Assembly (NCBI GenBank): GCA_013398295.1 | Contig: VZSF01003896.1 | Span: 248,001 to 312,000 of the forward strand | DNA: 64,000 bases | Direction: 5' to 3' | From: Chionis minor | Lineage: Eukaryota; Chordata; Aves; Charadriiformes; Chionididae | In this document: piece by piece, positions 20,572-33,927 of the stretch | How positions within the stretch are numbered: position 1 is the first letter of the stretch | How the letters are laid out: every line of letters starts with the position of its first letter | Notes under the pieces: model-generated | Told to the model about the DNA's origin: nothing | Database searches by the model: none | The model's input: the letters and a program-made list of their open reading frames with translations, nothing else | Program-made: the position numbers and the translations under genes

Positions 20572-21876
20572 TTATTCTCACTATGTGCATATTAATGTAA
20601 TATAAAAATTGTCAGTGTGTGTCAGAACCAGCCTTGTTCTAAAGACTGTGGTGGAAAGTGCAAGTAACTTTCCCGTATCTCTCTCTTATGAATGGGAATG
20701 CTTAGGAGCGGGAATGGCAGAAGCCAGGATGCCAGTGCGTTTACATACAGCATCCTCGGACTGATGATGAAATTGAGATTTCTATTAATTTCAGCAAGCA
20801 AGTTAAAAAAAAAGTCCTATTATCAACTGTTAATGTAGCTTTTTGTTTAGTTTCTTTAGTTATTTTTTTAATATACTTCATGAAGCTAATTTTACACACA
20901 TGCTTCTCAGTGAAAAAACAATGCTAATTTATAAAAAAATAAATAAATATGCTTTCCCATGTTAGCACAGAGGGAAATATGGCATTAGCAATACTGCAGA
21001 CTATGTGTTGCTGCTGTTTGTGGAAGGTATTTAAAAGACACAGGAGAATTTCTCCCCAACAGTCCTCACTGTAGCCTTCATTTAGATTGTTTAAAATTTG
21101 GTTTACATTTATTCTAGACTGAACTTCACTGCACATTACTTCTAATTCTTTTTTTGCCTTGATCTTTTGAACTCAGTTCTGTTCTTTTGAACAAAAGAAA
21201 CCAGAGCAGAACAGGATAAAATTAAAGATACTTGTGTATGCAGTGTGTAGAAGTAGAATGTATATTTCTTACTTTACACGCGAGATTATGTTGATTATTT
21301 TGGGTATTTAAGATAATACTATATTTATTTCTGGAATAAAAGAAGTCCAGGCTTAAAAAAGGGGTAGAATTTTGTTAACTTACACCAATAGCCCTTGTTG
21401 AATACGTGCAAATAGAACAAAAATAAATGCAAATAGCGGAAGTCCAAAATATTCTTGAAGTCATCTTAGCAAACTTAACTAATACCCACTCATATAAAAT
21501 AAACACCAACCTTCACCACCTTCCCTCAGGCATAGTTAAGGGGTATTGGAATGTTGTTCCAAAATGGCACGTGTCTTTGCAGTTCTAATATCATCATTAT
21601 CCAATAGATGCTATCCCACAAGTGGGAAAACAAAAATGTATTCCAGAGCCTTTTCTGGTCTCTACATGTGCGGTAAAAAATTTCCATGCACCACATGTCT
21701 CTTTACTATATCTGTACGGTATCTGCCAAAATAAATATTTTATTCCATTTATTTTTAGTTGGTATTGCACAGGTCCTCCTAAAATTAAACAGTCGAAGGT
21801 CAAATAAGTTGAGATGAACTATAGTTTTAAAATAGTTGTGCTGCTCGTAATTATGTGTACAGAGGTTTTTAGCTAT

Positions 21877-21920
21877 ATACACATATACGTACATACATAT
21901 ATAGATACACATACATACTT
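21877..21920. repeat. Imperfect TACA/TATA microsatellite
   Basis: Alternating purine-pyrimidine sequence made of TACA, TACG and TATA words (ATACACATATACGTACATACATATATAG and on). It is an interrupted, probably old microsatellite. Confidence 0.85.
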
Positions 21921-23500
21921 GATTAAAAGCTGAGGATGTTTGCTCAGCAGAGAAGCAAAACCATCATTATCTGATTGTGCATGGAATCCAGTGGCTGCTA
22001 ATCAAACCCGGGGCTGCATCTGGCTAAACATACTTGGCATGGACTCGTTACAATTAGAGGTTTTGCCATGTCAAGGGAATCTTTCACTCAAAGCAGCGAC
22101 CCATATTGTACTGAACAAACACATGAGTTTTTAATTGAGAACAATAGCTTAACAAACCACTTCCCAGGACCACTGAAAGAAAAATATGTGCCTGTGGCAA
22201 TTCTGGCACTGAATTGTGTTTATTTGAACCCATTTATTCCAAGCCAGGGTTCAATATACCAAGCAAATAAAAAAAAAATTAAAGTCAACATGGAAGACAA
22301 AGTTAAAGTGAGAAAAATACAGTATGCTGAAATGTAATGCCAACCTGTAACTGAAATAGTTGTGATTTAGCAGATCTCTGTGTGTATGCTTGTGCCCCCT
22401 CTGCTCATTTATAATTTTTAAACCTGAAGATCTAGGCTTAAATTGTATTTCATAGTGTATGAATTTTACAATGTACATAGCTATGATGTAGTATGTATTT
22501 ACGTTATAAAGTGAGCGTTGAATATAGCTTTTGTTACACAGAATTTAATCTACATCTGTATTTTACAATACAACTGGACAGAAATTATTTTATATTTAGA
22601 AATAGCTGGAAATGGTAACAAGAATGTAATAAATGTTAAAGAGCAAAATGCTTAGTTTGGGAAGTTAGGTGTTATATACGCTAACCAGGACTCAAAATTT
22701 CTAACTAGTACATATGGCATTCTAAATTCAGTAATATCTGAAGTCTGAGTATGTATCTGATGGTATAAGTTAGACCAAGGTAAATGACTGAAAAAGAACA
22801 GCAAAAACTCAATGCAGTATTTATGATACTGGAATAAAGTTTACAGTATTTTAGTTCTGTTCTCTGTTTTTCTACAGCTTTCTCAAGATTTTGAAGTCAC
22901 AGTTTAATAACGACTTTTCAACCTGATGTTTCTAGTAGAAGAATGGTATCATCTGCTGGTTACATGAAGCTGTAGGTGAAGCTGGGTACTCAGAAAGCAT
23001 CCAGATTAGTAGAGACTTTTAAAGGTTCTAATCCTAATTTTTTTATGTTTATCATCTTGACCACTGGTCTTACTCAAACCTTTAACTCTTGGCTAGACTG
23101 ACATGTTGGTTCAATTTCTGATTAATGACTGGAATGAACCAACTGTGTGCCATCCGGGGCACACAGATCCAAGGAGGAGGCAGGGAGGAGAGCGAAAGGG
23201 AGGGCTGGTGTGGACTTCAGAAGGTGTATGCTGTGGTCGCTGTGGACACAGCTCAGCTTAAGTGTACGACATAGCTTGGAAAACTGTTAGTGGAGTGTTC
23301 AACCTGTATCGTAAAAATGCTGTAGAGAGTGCTGCAAACAAGGTGGAAAGTCTGCAAGGATGCCTGAAGAATCTGTAATAGTAAAGGAGCAGAATCTCAA
23401 AAGGTGACTTAGGTGTTACGGAAATTGCAATGTGAGGTTTCTGAAGAAGGAAGGATGTGTGGGACAGTGGAGCACCTGTAGATGTGTAAGCTACTGACTG

Positions 23501-23580
23501 TTAGAGATACCATGCCTAAGATATCGTGAGAGACAGAGATAGCTGATATCATAAGATATCATTAGAGATATCATGCTAAG
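23501..23580. repeat. Local repeat cluster around GATATCAT
   Basis: TTAGAGATACCATGCCTAAG (23501-23520) recurs as TTAGAGATATCATGCTAAG (23562-23580). Between them GATATCAT occurs repeatedly (around 23545, 23555 and 23567), giving several EcoRV-type palindromes. It looks like a small duplicated block that then diverged. Confidence 0.75.
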
Positions 23581-23876
23581 TCCTGACAGTAAAAAACTGA
23601 TTGTGAGAGAGATTCATAATTCCAAAACTCGTCTTTCTGAGCAGAAATTTGAGGCTGTTTCACCTGTAAGCAGTATGGCCCTGTCTGTTGCAGTTCTTTA
23701 TCAGACTTGGGGTTTTGTTTCACAAGTCAGTAAATGCAGTTTTAGGGTAGTTATTAACCGATCAATAGAGTATGAATGCTGTACAGACTCACTCTTATGT
23801 TTGGGGTTTTTTTTGAAAGCCTCTTTCTTCTGGAAAACCCTGTTCCACATCAGATACTGACTGACCACATGACTAC

Positions 23877-24508
23877 TGTGCCCTGGCACCAAGAGGGCAA
23901 ACTGCATCCCGGGGTGCACCACACACGGTGGAACCCTCTGGTCAAGAGAGGGGATGATCTCGCTGCACTCGCTGTTGGTGTGGCCTCACCGTGAGTGCAG
24001 CGTGCAGTTCTGCGCCCCACAATTGAACAGGGATGTTGAGGTCCTTGAATGCGTCCAGAGGAAGGCAGCCCAGCTGGTGAAGGGGCTGGAAGGCACGTCC
24101 TCTGAGGAGCGGCTACGGACCGTGGGCTTGTCTGGTTTGGAGGGAAGGAGGCTGAGGGGCGACCTCGTTGCTCTCCACAGCTTCCTGAGGAGTGGGAAGA
24201 CAGGAGGGAGGTGCTGAGCTCTTCACCCCATATCAGCGATAAGACGCACGGGAATGGTTCAAAGCTATGCCAGTGGAGGTTCAGACTTCGTATTAGGAAG
24301 CATTTCTGTACTGAGAGGGTGGTCAAACACTGGAACAGGCTTCCCAGAGAGGTGGTCGATGCCCCACGCCTGTCCGTGTTTAAGAGGCACTTGGACAATG
24401 CCCTTAATAACATGCTTCAACTTTTGGTCAGCCCTGAAGTGGTCGGGCAGTTGGGCGAGGTGGTCGTTGTAGGTCCCTTCCAACTGAACTATTCTATTTT
24501 ATTCTGTA
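23877..24508 (+). mobile_element. CR1 LINE, 5'-truncated, sense, C-terminal ORF2 and 3' end
   Basis: Plus-strand element starting inside the distal reverse-transcriptase region (matching the GCATCCTGGGGTGCA part of CR1 at about 23895-23915). It continues through NRDVEVLECVQRKAAQLVKG (24025-24085) and [20 protein letters not shown] (24103-24162), then [20 protein letters not shown] (24296-24355). The 3' end carries GTAGGTCCCTTCCAACTGAACTATTCTATTTTATTCT with the ATTCTATT-like terminal repeats of CR1. A frame change near 24211 separates the two coding parts, so the copy is inactive. It is in opposite orientation to the copy at 5830 and from a different subfamily, judging by the [15 protein letters not shown] ending. 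Confidence 0.95.
23954..24450 (+). pseudogene. Broken CR1 ORF2 C-terminal segment
   Basis: Two open parts, 23954-24217 and 24211-24450 or so, encode the end of the CR1 ORF2 protein after the catalytic motifs. The catalytic FADD/YADD region is absent because of 5' truncation. The parts overlap by a few bases in different frames, which marks an indel. This is not a host gene. Confidence 0.88.
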
Positions 24509-27500
24509 CCTACCATGTTTTACAAGAAGCATTTCTATCCTCCTGCAAGTAACTTAAAGTTGGAATAAACACCATATTTCCCAATCAGCTGATAGTAGTG
24601 GAAATGCAGTTGTTCACACTTCAGCATTTTGGCACCGCTGAGCTCCAGCACTGCCCAGTTCTCAGTGCATTTAGAGCTATGGTGTTGGGTTTGTTAAAAC
24701 GAGGCTAAAATGTTTTCCTACTTAAGGAAATGTACACAACTTTCTTGCATCGCAATCAGTCAGTGTGTATGTTTGTGGTTTTGTATCGCAAATGCGGTTT
24801 CACTCATTATTTTTAGCGGATTATGTAACTTCTGTGTTATATGATAATTTTGATGCTGCTGATGTTTACGGTAGAATCTACTGCAAATGGTGTTGCTTAA
24901 ACTTTGTGTTGGGTGATTGGCAATGAAGGGTACTTGAACTAGAGTGGGAGTTTTTTGCCCTGTGGGTATGAGACCTCAGTAATATGGCAAGAATAACCTA
25001 ATAAGAAAATTACTTGACTGGATGGTAAACTTCCAATAATCTAGTTTTGTTTTTTATGTAGTATTGTTAATACGATAATCTTAAGAAAGAATTCATTCAA
25101 GTAATACAAAATTTGTTATATCCTGCGGCTTGCACGCTATCATAGCAAGTCGCTGCAGCTTAGAATTTTCTTACTGATTTCCTGAAGACTTATTTCAGCA
25201 CTGGGAATCTCCCCCTGGCTGTAGCATAGTTTTTTATTACAATTTCTTTATACATTTGTCCCAGAATGAATTCCAACTTGTTGACAGCACAGCCTTGTAT
25301 TAACAGAGTAGTAGAACTGAAATATTATTATGACAAAATGGAATAGAAAGATACACCGACTCTGTTTTATTTAGAAGTAGCTTATCTTAACCGTGTTGGT
25401 TTTATCTTTTTTTTGAATGGGGCATGTTTTAAAGTTAGTCTGAAAATGCCATACTCAATAATTCTTATGTTAAACTTTTGTACTGTAATCTCAGTGGATG
25501 GAGTGAAAATGTTGGTAAGTTTCCCATGATTGATTTAACCCTCCTGCATGTCTCAGCCTCTGTTCAGACGCCCTGCTCTGGCTGCACCGAGTCTGGTTGT
25601 GACGTTACCTGCTCTGGTCCAGCCCTGCGTGCTGCTATCTGCCGGAGCAGACTGCTCTCCTTTAACTCGCGTTTGCTTCCTACCCTACTTTTCTCAAAAT
25701 GATCGAAGTTATTTTAAACTCTTTTAAGAATTCTCTTCTGCTTAAGGATTTTTCTAAACCAGATTGTTTTGATAGAAATGGATTTACGATTACATTTGGA
25801 GTTTTACTATGAAATCTGAGGGGATGGGGATGTTCCCTTACATAATACTTCAGTGAAAGTCTGCAGTTAACATTTAGAAAAATGCAAGTTGGGCAGCTCC
25901 GTTTTCCAGGATCTTCAGTGCTGTGGCAAGTGAAGCTAGTGATGAAAGCAAGCAGGGAACAGACATTCATTTGTAATATGTCGGTCTTTTTGTGCACCTG
26001 TGAATGTTTGAAATGAAGTTCATGGTTGGAGTTACAAAACCATGAGCTGAAAAATCAGTGAATTTGCAGAATGCCAGATATTCTGCCAATACAAAATGAG
26101 GGCAAACGTCAGCAGTACAGATGGGCTCATCTTTCCCTCCTGTGGACAGCAGAGAGCATTAGAGGGTGGATGGGATTTTGGATAGATTGGCAGGAGGAAG
26201 GATGCACACACCACAAAGGGGAGGAAATGGTAGTTGGTTTTCAGATCATTATTTGCAGGAATGCTTTGAGCCAAAGTGAATGTTAAAGTCTGTGTACTGG
26301 GACCGTGTTTACAGTGTACATTCGGTAGTCGCAGAGGTTAAAGCCAGAGCAGTCAGGAACTGGAGAGCCACTCTACTGAATCTCTCAGTGTTTATAAACT
26401 CGCATGAGGAGCATGTAGAGGATGGAGTCCAATCTCATACAAGTAGTAATAGGAAGCAGTAACTGCTTGGACACAGTATTAGGGTTCAGAAAACCAGCAG
26501 CTCCAGGACTACTCTACTCAATGAATCTTGCATAATTTCCTACCCTACGGTGGGATAAGAAGCCTACAAGGGCTAGGAACTCCTCTTCACAAAGAAGTTT
26601 TACTTTTTTTACTGGTCACATATGTGCTCATTTCTAATTTTTAGCAAATTAGAAAAAAGATGCTGCTATGGCATCACTTGTTATCTTTTGCATGACTTGT
26701 TTATGACATGGTTTGTGTTTGCAGGCACAACCGGTGCACACGAAACAAGTCTCCTTATTAAAACACTGCTTCTTCACTGCTCTTCCTTCCTGAAACCAGC
26801 TTCCTTTTATTGTTTGTTATATGCAGCACATATTTGCAGTAATGTTGTTTCTTTATCAAAGAGAAATGGAATGAAAACCTGGATATTTTTTAATAGCTAG
26901 TATCTGGTATTACAGAAGAGGCTTAATATATACTTAAACATTTGCAATTTGCTCTTTTAGAGTAGCAGCTGTCTTTGAGTTTGGGCAGATAGAAGTTTAA
27001 AAAAGTCACCTTTGCAGTGATTGTAGATAAAAGGTTTAATCTGGGGAAGTTATTTATTTGCTGTTATCAGCACTACTCGTCCTAGAAGTTCTAGAGTGGC
27101 TTGTGTAATCTCCTAAAAAACATTAGGAACATTTTTATGGTCTGCTCTAGTACAATATCTGAAAACGCCTCAGCAGAAGGTCTCCTCATCCCGTAAACCT
27201 TTATTAACACATACATTAGGCATTCCAGCATTCTGGGATTCTCGGACCAATCTCTTTGCTTAATTAGTTCTTTTGACATACTTTAAATCAGGATCTTTTC
27301 CTGCAGTGTAGACTCTTAATATTTTCTTCTGCTTATTGCTGCTAGCATATGTGGAAATTAACTCATTTACCCAGGTGGGTATTTTTTCAGAGGTAACGTA
27401 GGAGCTTGTACTCTAACTAATGTTTTTCCATGGCTTTCTTGATTGAAACGGGCATATTCCTGCTCCGCCAGCCGTTAATCTTCATCCTGCTCTGTTAATA

Positions 27501-29047
27501 AATTGTTCAAGCATGTCAGCTTGCATGATAAGGAGATGAAGAGGAGAAGGATAGTATCACGGCCACTGTGTGGAGACACTTAGTTCTATTGTTCTGTCTT
27601 GGCAATTTGTGAGAAAGTTGCATAATCATTATTTATCTCATTTTTTGACTTTCAAAAGAAATACAAAAAAATGTAAGTGCTCTCCTATATGTGATCAGTC
27701 TAAATAATTCTTAAGTCTTTTGCAGACTGGGGATATAATGTTCCTAAAAATATGTTTATCTACATATACATAGAACATATACAACAGTAACTGTTTTTAT
27801 TCCCGTAGTCTTGGGGGAAACACTCTAAGATGTTTCATGACTATTATTTTGTAACGGAGGATGAGCTGACTCTTTGGGAAAAGCGTCAAGCAGTCCAGTA
27901 AATAAAGGTAAAATAAAATAAATTGAAAGCTATGGCTTTTAGGAAAGGTAACACAGCATTATCTGAAAACCCAACCATTCAAAAAATCCACATACAACAG
28001 CAGTAGTTATTGAGGGGTTTGTTCAAGTCCGAGTTGAAACAGAGGATTACTGTGTTCTTGTTACTAACCTACAGAATGTAGCGCACCCGCTGACATGCCA
28101 GACAAATTACAAAAAGCTAGGAGTTGAATGTTTTTTCTCCTGAAGTGATAGATGTTTATTCTTGCGAATTTTGAAATGCTAAAGAAAGTTGAAGTAAAAA
28201 TGGTCTGTACAGGCAAGCCTCCAATGTAGGCTTAAAAAACTAGAGCTTTAATATTTCAGATATAGCAAATAACTAGTGCAATAAGTTGAAAGCTTGAAAG
28301 GCATTGTTTTTAAATAAAAAGTTATTCCTTCTAAAAATTTGATTTGTGTCCTGGCTCTAAGTACACCTTAATAAGATATTAAAGTTTATGATTCTTAGAC
28401 TGTCAGTATCCTTTTGCAGAGATGAGCATAATCTGAGAAAGTCGTGTGCAACTTTTAGCCTGTTTAAGGAGTTATTTTTGCCTGAGATACAGGTAATTAT
28501 GAAATTGATAGGTATTAATCTCTAATTAATCTGTATAATTCAAAAGAAGAAGACATTAAGATGGTAATTTTTTCATAGATTTTTGCAAAATATACTGTCC
28601 TCTGGTGTATCTTGTCTTTACCTTTACATAAGAAATCTCTAGCAATAAGCATTAGCTAGTTATCTCTTATTGTGATCTTTCTCCTAGTAACAGATTATTC
28701 ATCCTTTATCCTAAACACCTGTAGATATGAAAAACTTATTTATCTTAAATTAATAAAATATATATTTTCTGTCTTTCCAGTGCATTGTGTCTTGTAAGAA
28801 GAAAGTGTTTTCAATGTCTGTGGTATTAGAGAAATTTGGAAATGCAAATTCATAAAGTGAAAAGAAGTGATGCCAAGTGTGGCATTAATCCCTCCTTTGG
28901 TACAAAATCTTTGACGATCCATTAACTTTGCCTCATCTGTCACTCAAACCTTTGTAGCAGAATATATTTTGTTACTGGAATAATGAACTCCAGAGAGCTA
29001 ATTTCTTCTTTATAAGTGATAACTCACTTTTTTCCACATTAACTCAC
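24509..29047. other. Non-coding stretch, probably intergenic
   Basis: No exon is supported. A 20-base segment with good splice-like borders (25495-25514) is discussed under findings. The part at 27420-27610 is of mixed, non-repetitive composition unlike its AT-rich flanks and may be a conserved non-coding element. The rest is featureless AT-rich sequence. Confidence 0.4.
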
Positions 29048-29216
29048 CGTAAACCAGCTCATAATGCTGGTGACAAGAGAATAAGTAGTCTTCCCAGATC
29101 CACGGGCTGTGACTTCTGTGTTGACGGTAACACGCTGTCCTTCTTGTTTCTCTTGGCATCACCACAAAAGACCTGCTTTTCTTCAAATGTCGCTTCCTTG
29201 GTCCATCCACATTCTC
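29048..29216 (-). CDS. Possible isolated minus-strand exon, 56 codons
   Basis: On the minus strand a 169-base segment starts after an AG (GCATGTTAGTGAGTCAG) and ends at a good donor TTTACG/GTGAGTTAA. It is open for 56 codons (phase 0 in, phase 1 out). The reading is basic and then aromatic (KRHLKKSRSFVVMPRETRR, later SPWIWEDYLFSCHQHYELVY). A second frame is also open over most of the segment. It lies downstream of the stop of the minus-strand model at 40695, so it would belong to another transcript. Without a partner exon it could be a chance open frame. Confidence 0.25.
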
Positions 29217-32200
29217 CTGACTCACTAACATGCAAGGAATACGGGAGCACCTCCCTCCAGTTTCTTCCTGACAACTTTGTCAAGGCAAGTTAGTGCAAAA
29301 CCGAGTGTGCCAGGGTACTTAGTGCTGCTGCTTTATCCCTCAGTGCGTATCACCTTTGGTAGCTGAGGTAAAATTATGTAGTTAATATATTCAATTGCAA
29401 GGACAATTTTCTTCTTTCAGTTGATTGCTGTTTCATACGTCACTAAATGCTGCATTTTTCTCATACTTGCTGCTTCTAAAATGACAGTATGAAAGTCAGA
29501 CATCATGAAGTCGGTAGCAATTTTGGCTTTGATTAAAGAAAACAGGATATCACTAGCAATTTTTGGCAGCGTTATTGTGTGAATTGTAATTAATTTGAAT
29601 TTTAAGGAAGAGTAATTTTAAAGTATCAATAAAAATAAATACCATCCTTGGAAGCTGCAGATTGGAGATTATTTTTACTTTTATTCAGGCAGTACGGTAT
29701 CTCCTAGCAAAATTACAGTGCATGTCACTTTGGTAATATATGGTGACACGTGAGGAAAAATTTCAGTGTAGTCATGTTGCTTCAGTATGCACAGATGAGC
29801 TCCTCCTTGGGCTGTTGAGAGAGGGTCATTCATCACATCTTCTAATGGAAGTCATATGCTGTGGAAATGTCCTTTAGCTATTCCTATCTAGGAGAAATAA
29901 ATATACACTGAAAGGTACAGTTATCAATTGGAGATAACAGAACAGAAAGGAGCTTGCAGTCATTTTGGAAAGAGTCACAGGCCTTGCTCTGGTTCGGAGA
30001 ATGTATTTTGTAGAGTCCTTTCAGCTGCATTAATTAAAATTCATCAGGACTTGGCAAAGGAAAACTGAAAAAGCAACTGCTGTCCTGGTGATATGTACGC
30101 ATCACACTCGTCGGTAGGTTTTCTTATGTAGTCGTTTAGCTGCGCATCATAAAAAGGGCATTAGACTTCATGACGATAAAGTAAATGCTTAAGCAACATA
30201 GAAAGCAGCTGTTGTGGAGGAAGAGTATGTATCTGTGTGCATGTAATGCACAACCTTAAACCACAACATTTTATGTTAAAAACAAGTGACTTCAATTCTC
30301 TTATGACTGATTTCAAAGTATTCCTGGTGCTAAAAAAGCAACAAAAAAAGAAGGATACTCTGGATACTCTCATGTAATCATTACTAGAAAGTTTATTGGG
30401 GTCTAAGGCATAAGTGACTTTGCACTAATGCCACGTAAAGGTAATTATTTAGTCTTGGTAAAAATATTAAATATATATTAGTGGGTATTTTAAAATACTT
30501 TTATATTTTCTTGTCTTTTTGTGAGCTGTGTGGGTTTTAAAATGGGAATTTTTTTTAAGTTGAGACAATATATATTTATACTTTAGTTAGCAATATGTTG
30601 TATACTGTATGGTTAGATGACTTAGAATGTGAGACTTAATGGAACATAGCTGGAGGTTATGGTTAAACTCAGTTTTATTATAGCCATTTTATACACTGTT
30701 AGGACAATTTAATTAGCTAATAAGCAAAGGAAGTTATTTCAACCCTCATCTGTTAAGAGGTTGAAAGAATCAGATGGTCCATATGGCTGCATTTAAGCTT
30801 CCTGTTGTGTATTTTTTTTTCACAGTTCAGATATCTTCTTTGTATTAATCTGGGGGATCAAATAAGCCAGACATGCCTTAACTGGCACCAACAACAAAGA
30901 CAAACGCCTTGTAGCTGTGAGACCTCATGAAAGCCAGACTTCGGTCTCTTTGACCTTTTTAATACCATTTACACGCCTACAGAGTCTATTAGTGACATTT
31001 TTCTTAAGGTGGAATTACTCACCTTTGAGCCTAGTATAAGCTGAGAAGCAAAGATTAGATATTTCATATGACACAAAGTAGATGATGTTTATAACATAGC
31101 TTTTATTGAACGCACGACGCTTACATAATATTTAAGTAAATAAACTATTGTAGAATATGCATGCTTCCTATTTCTTTTGGAATTTTATTTCACTTAAGAT
31201 AATCACTAAAAATAACTTACTATATTGGATAAATAGCTCTATAAAGCAATCTTCCATTCAGGAAATTACTCATTACATGTAATTTTCATGTTCAAGAAGA
31301 GGTTAAGGTCTATCCTATAACAATACAAATAGTGGGTCTACCGCACAATCTGAATTCCAGCACATTTAGTAGTCTAAATAATGACTATTCAACTATATAT
31401 TATACTATATTAAGTTACTAAAAAAAAAAATTGAACTGATATATCTGTAGATTTGCTACATGAAGAGGAAGTTGGGTACCTTGACAACTGTTCCCTGGAG
31501 GAACAAATAGTCTTTCAGTTAGTTTATAGCTTGGCACACTACTAAAATTCAGTTGTCTAACTTTTTGAATAAATATTTATGAAGGGTGCCCTGCACAGTT
31601 TCATTGCAAATTAAGAAATATTGGCAGTTGAACTGGTGTAAATCTACAGAGACAAACATTTCTTTTGATCTTTGTCTTAGGAAAGCCCTGTAAAAATGAG
31701 CAGAACCTGAGAGCGTAGTCTCATCTCAGAGAGGCTGATCTGCTGAGCGGGTCTTGCAGGACGCTGGGCATAATGCTTTTACTGACCGGCACGGTCACAG
31801 CTTCGGAGCCTGTCACACAAAAAGGGCTCTGCTTCACAGTTTTTCAATGGGGTTTTTGCATTGCTTTGTGGAAATATATTTCCTCTAAGGTAGTTGTGGA
31901 AATTAGCTTATTCCCTGGAAAATATACAGCTTTGTATGCAAAAGGCATATCCTGTTACATCTATTGAACATTGTGCAGACAAATTTTGTCATCCAATCCT
32001 TGCCTATTGTCACATTTTTTAAGTTGTGCTTTTGTTAACAAAACCATGGGAATCCTTGCTCCCAGTGTTGAAGTACATTGACTGACATGTCTTAGTGATC
32101 TCAAGGGTAACCCTTAATCGTAGCATTGTAATAATACAGGATGGAGGTCAAACGGAGTGATGACCTGCAATTTTTCAGCAGCAGAAGGCCAGTACAGGCT

Positions 32201-33927
32201 TGCTGTAATGGAAAATGAGTTGTAAAGCACAAGCAAATTCAACAGGCAGGAGTCAAAATTGTTTTGGTAAAAGCATTGTTGTGTGACCACATTTTACCAG
32301 TCAAATAAGCTTCCACATGTATAGCTATGTGATTATTTTTCAGTTTGTCTGGTGGTGGAAGGCAGTGATTTCCTTCTTCTCAAAACAAGCAAGATTGTTT
32401 GTTTGTTTGTTTCACTCTTTTTGCTCATTGTAACAGAAAGAAAGGAAGTGTTTAGGTTCTCAGAGTATCACAGAAGAAGGTATACGGACTTGGTTTTAGC
32501 TGATAAGTTACGATTGAATCCGCTTCCTTCGCCTGCCAGGAAATGTTGTAACCTGCTGGCTGGCAGTCGGTCTCTCCTTCTGGAGCTGTTGCAATAATGT
32601 TCTGGAAAGAAAATGGAAATATCACTCAATGTTTGTGGGAGACCTGTGTTAAACTGGGTGCCAGTCCTTGTGCCAGAAGAATAAATGAAAACACTTAACC
32701 CTAATCCTTCACTTACTCTAGTTGTTTTACTTTCCTGGAAAACATTTATTGTTTTACCTGGATTGAGTCTGAGTCAGTTTTTGTCCAGGCTTCTATTGGG
32801 ATAACATACTGGGAAAACAGCGGAATACTGCGGTACGGAGTTCGGTTTCTGATACAAGGTGTGGTCTGTGGGTATGTTGGTTCTGTCATTTTGTAGTTTT
32901 GTCACTGAAGTGCACCTCTGTATTGAGCTCTGTCTGTAACTTAAAAAGAGGATTTAGTCCCATTGCTAGAAACCTCTCTGTATTGGGAGTCTGTATATGT
33001 GTACAAACCTGCAGCGCCAAATCCGTGAGAACAGACTGCGTTTCCTTGGTTCTTTTATAAACTTTTGATTGAGGAGAAACCCTACTGTATTCAATATAGC
33101 GATCTCCCGTATAGTTCAACACAACCCTTCACTGCAGTCTTAAGAACATCAACAGATATTCAGGGTTGACATATGTATGGTTTAGGTCTGTGGTATGTTG
33201 TGTGTTTGTGGGGGAAAGCATGAGGTTGTAATTAAGGTTTTACATTGTACTGTGTGGAAAGATTAATGTGTTTGTCTGTAATGTGTTTCTTCATCACTGG
33301 GAGACAGGGGAAGTTCTTAATAATGATGACAAGCCTGTCACTGAAAATATGCTATTTGGGCACTGGCATGAAATTAAGTATTGTCCCATAATTTGTCATA
33401 TCCTGGGTTTGCCTTGTGAGTGATGCATTTATTCAGCTCTTTTTCTTTTAACATGGAATTTTATTAAGAAATTTGACACTAAAGAAAAGGAAGACTAGTA
33501 CTTCTATTCTTCTTTCAATTTCAATTCGTGAAACTGAAATTTATAATAGAATATTATTTTTAAGATTGCATGAGTAAGGGATGTTTCTGCAAGATATTTG
33601 ATCAGAAACTGCTCCCTACTTCCCAAATGGCAGATGTTAAAAACCGAAAACAACATTCAAAGACTTTTTTAATCATAAATCCTGTAATTTAGATTATAAA
33701 AGATAATTTTCAGCATGTGGTTATCGTCCTAATCAACTGCTGTGCTCATGGGCAGCGCTCTGGAAAGCAGGCTGGAAGAAATACAGAAATACGCAGGGCA
33801 TATCATGACCCAGTTGGAATACCATGGCAGTTCAATTAAAATGGCTGATGTAGTACTATCACACAATAATTAATTGAGGAGGCAATAATCATATAACAGT
33901 GTTTACTGAAATGAAATGTAGGTGTTA
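29217..33927. other. Non-coding stretch before the assembly gap
   Basis: AT-rich sequence without recognisable genes or interspersed repeats. A short (GTTT)n tract lies at 32396-32413 and a 10-A run at about 31421-31430. Open frames here are short and lack paired splice sites. Confidence 0.45.

Larger units (their letters stand above)
14582..23876. other. Long non-coding stretch, probably intergenic
   Basis: No exon is supported over 9.3 kb. Items inside: a canonical G-quadruplex motif (15534-15556), a perfect inverted repeat (17251-17284), a GC-richer patch at 19020-19520 with overlapping open frames but no complete splice borders, a T/G-rich tract at 20533-20571, a TACA/TATA-type tract at 21877-21920, a conserved-looking block at 21930-22130, and a GATATCAT repeat cluster (23501-23580). 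The rest is AT-rich sequence of average complexity. Confidence 0.4.
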
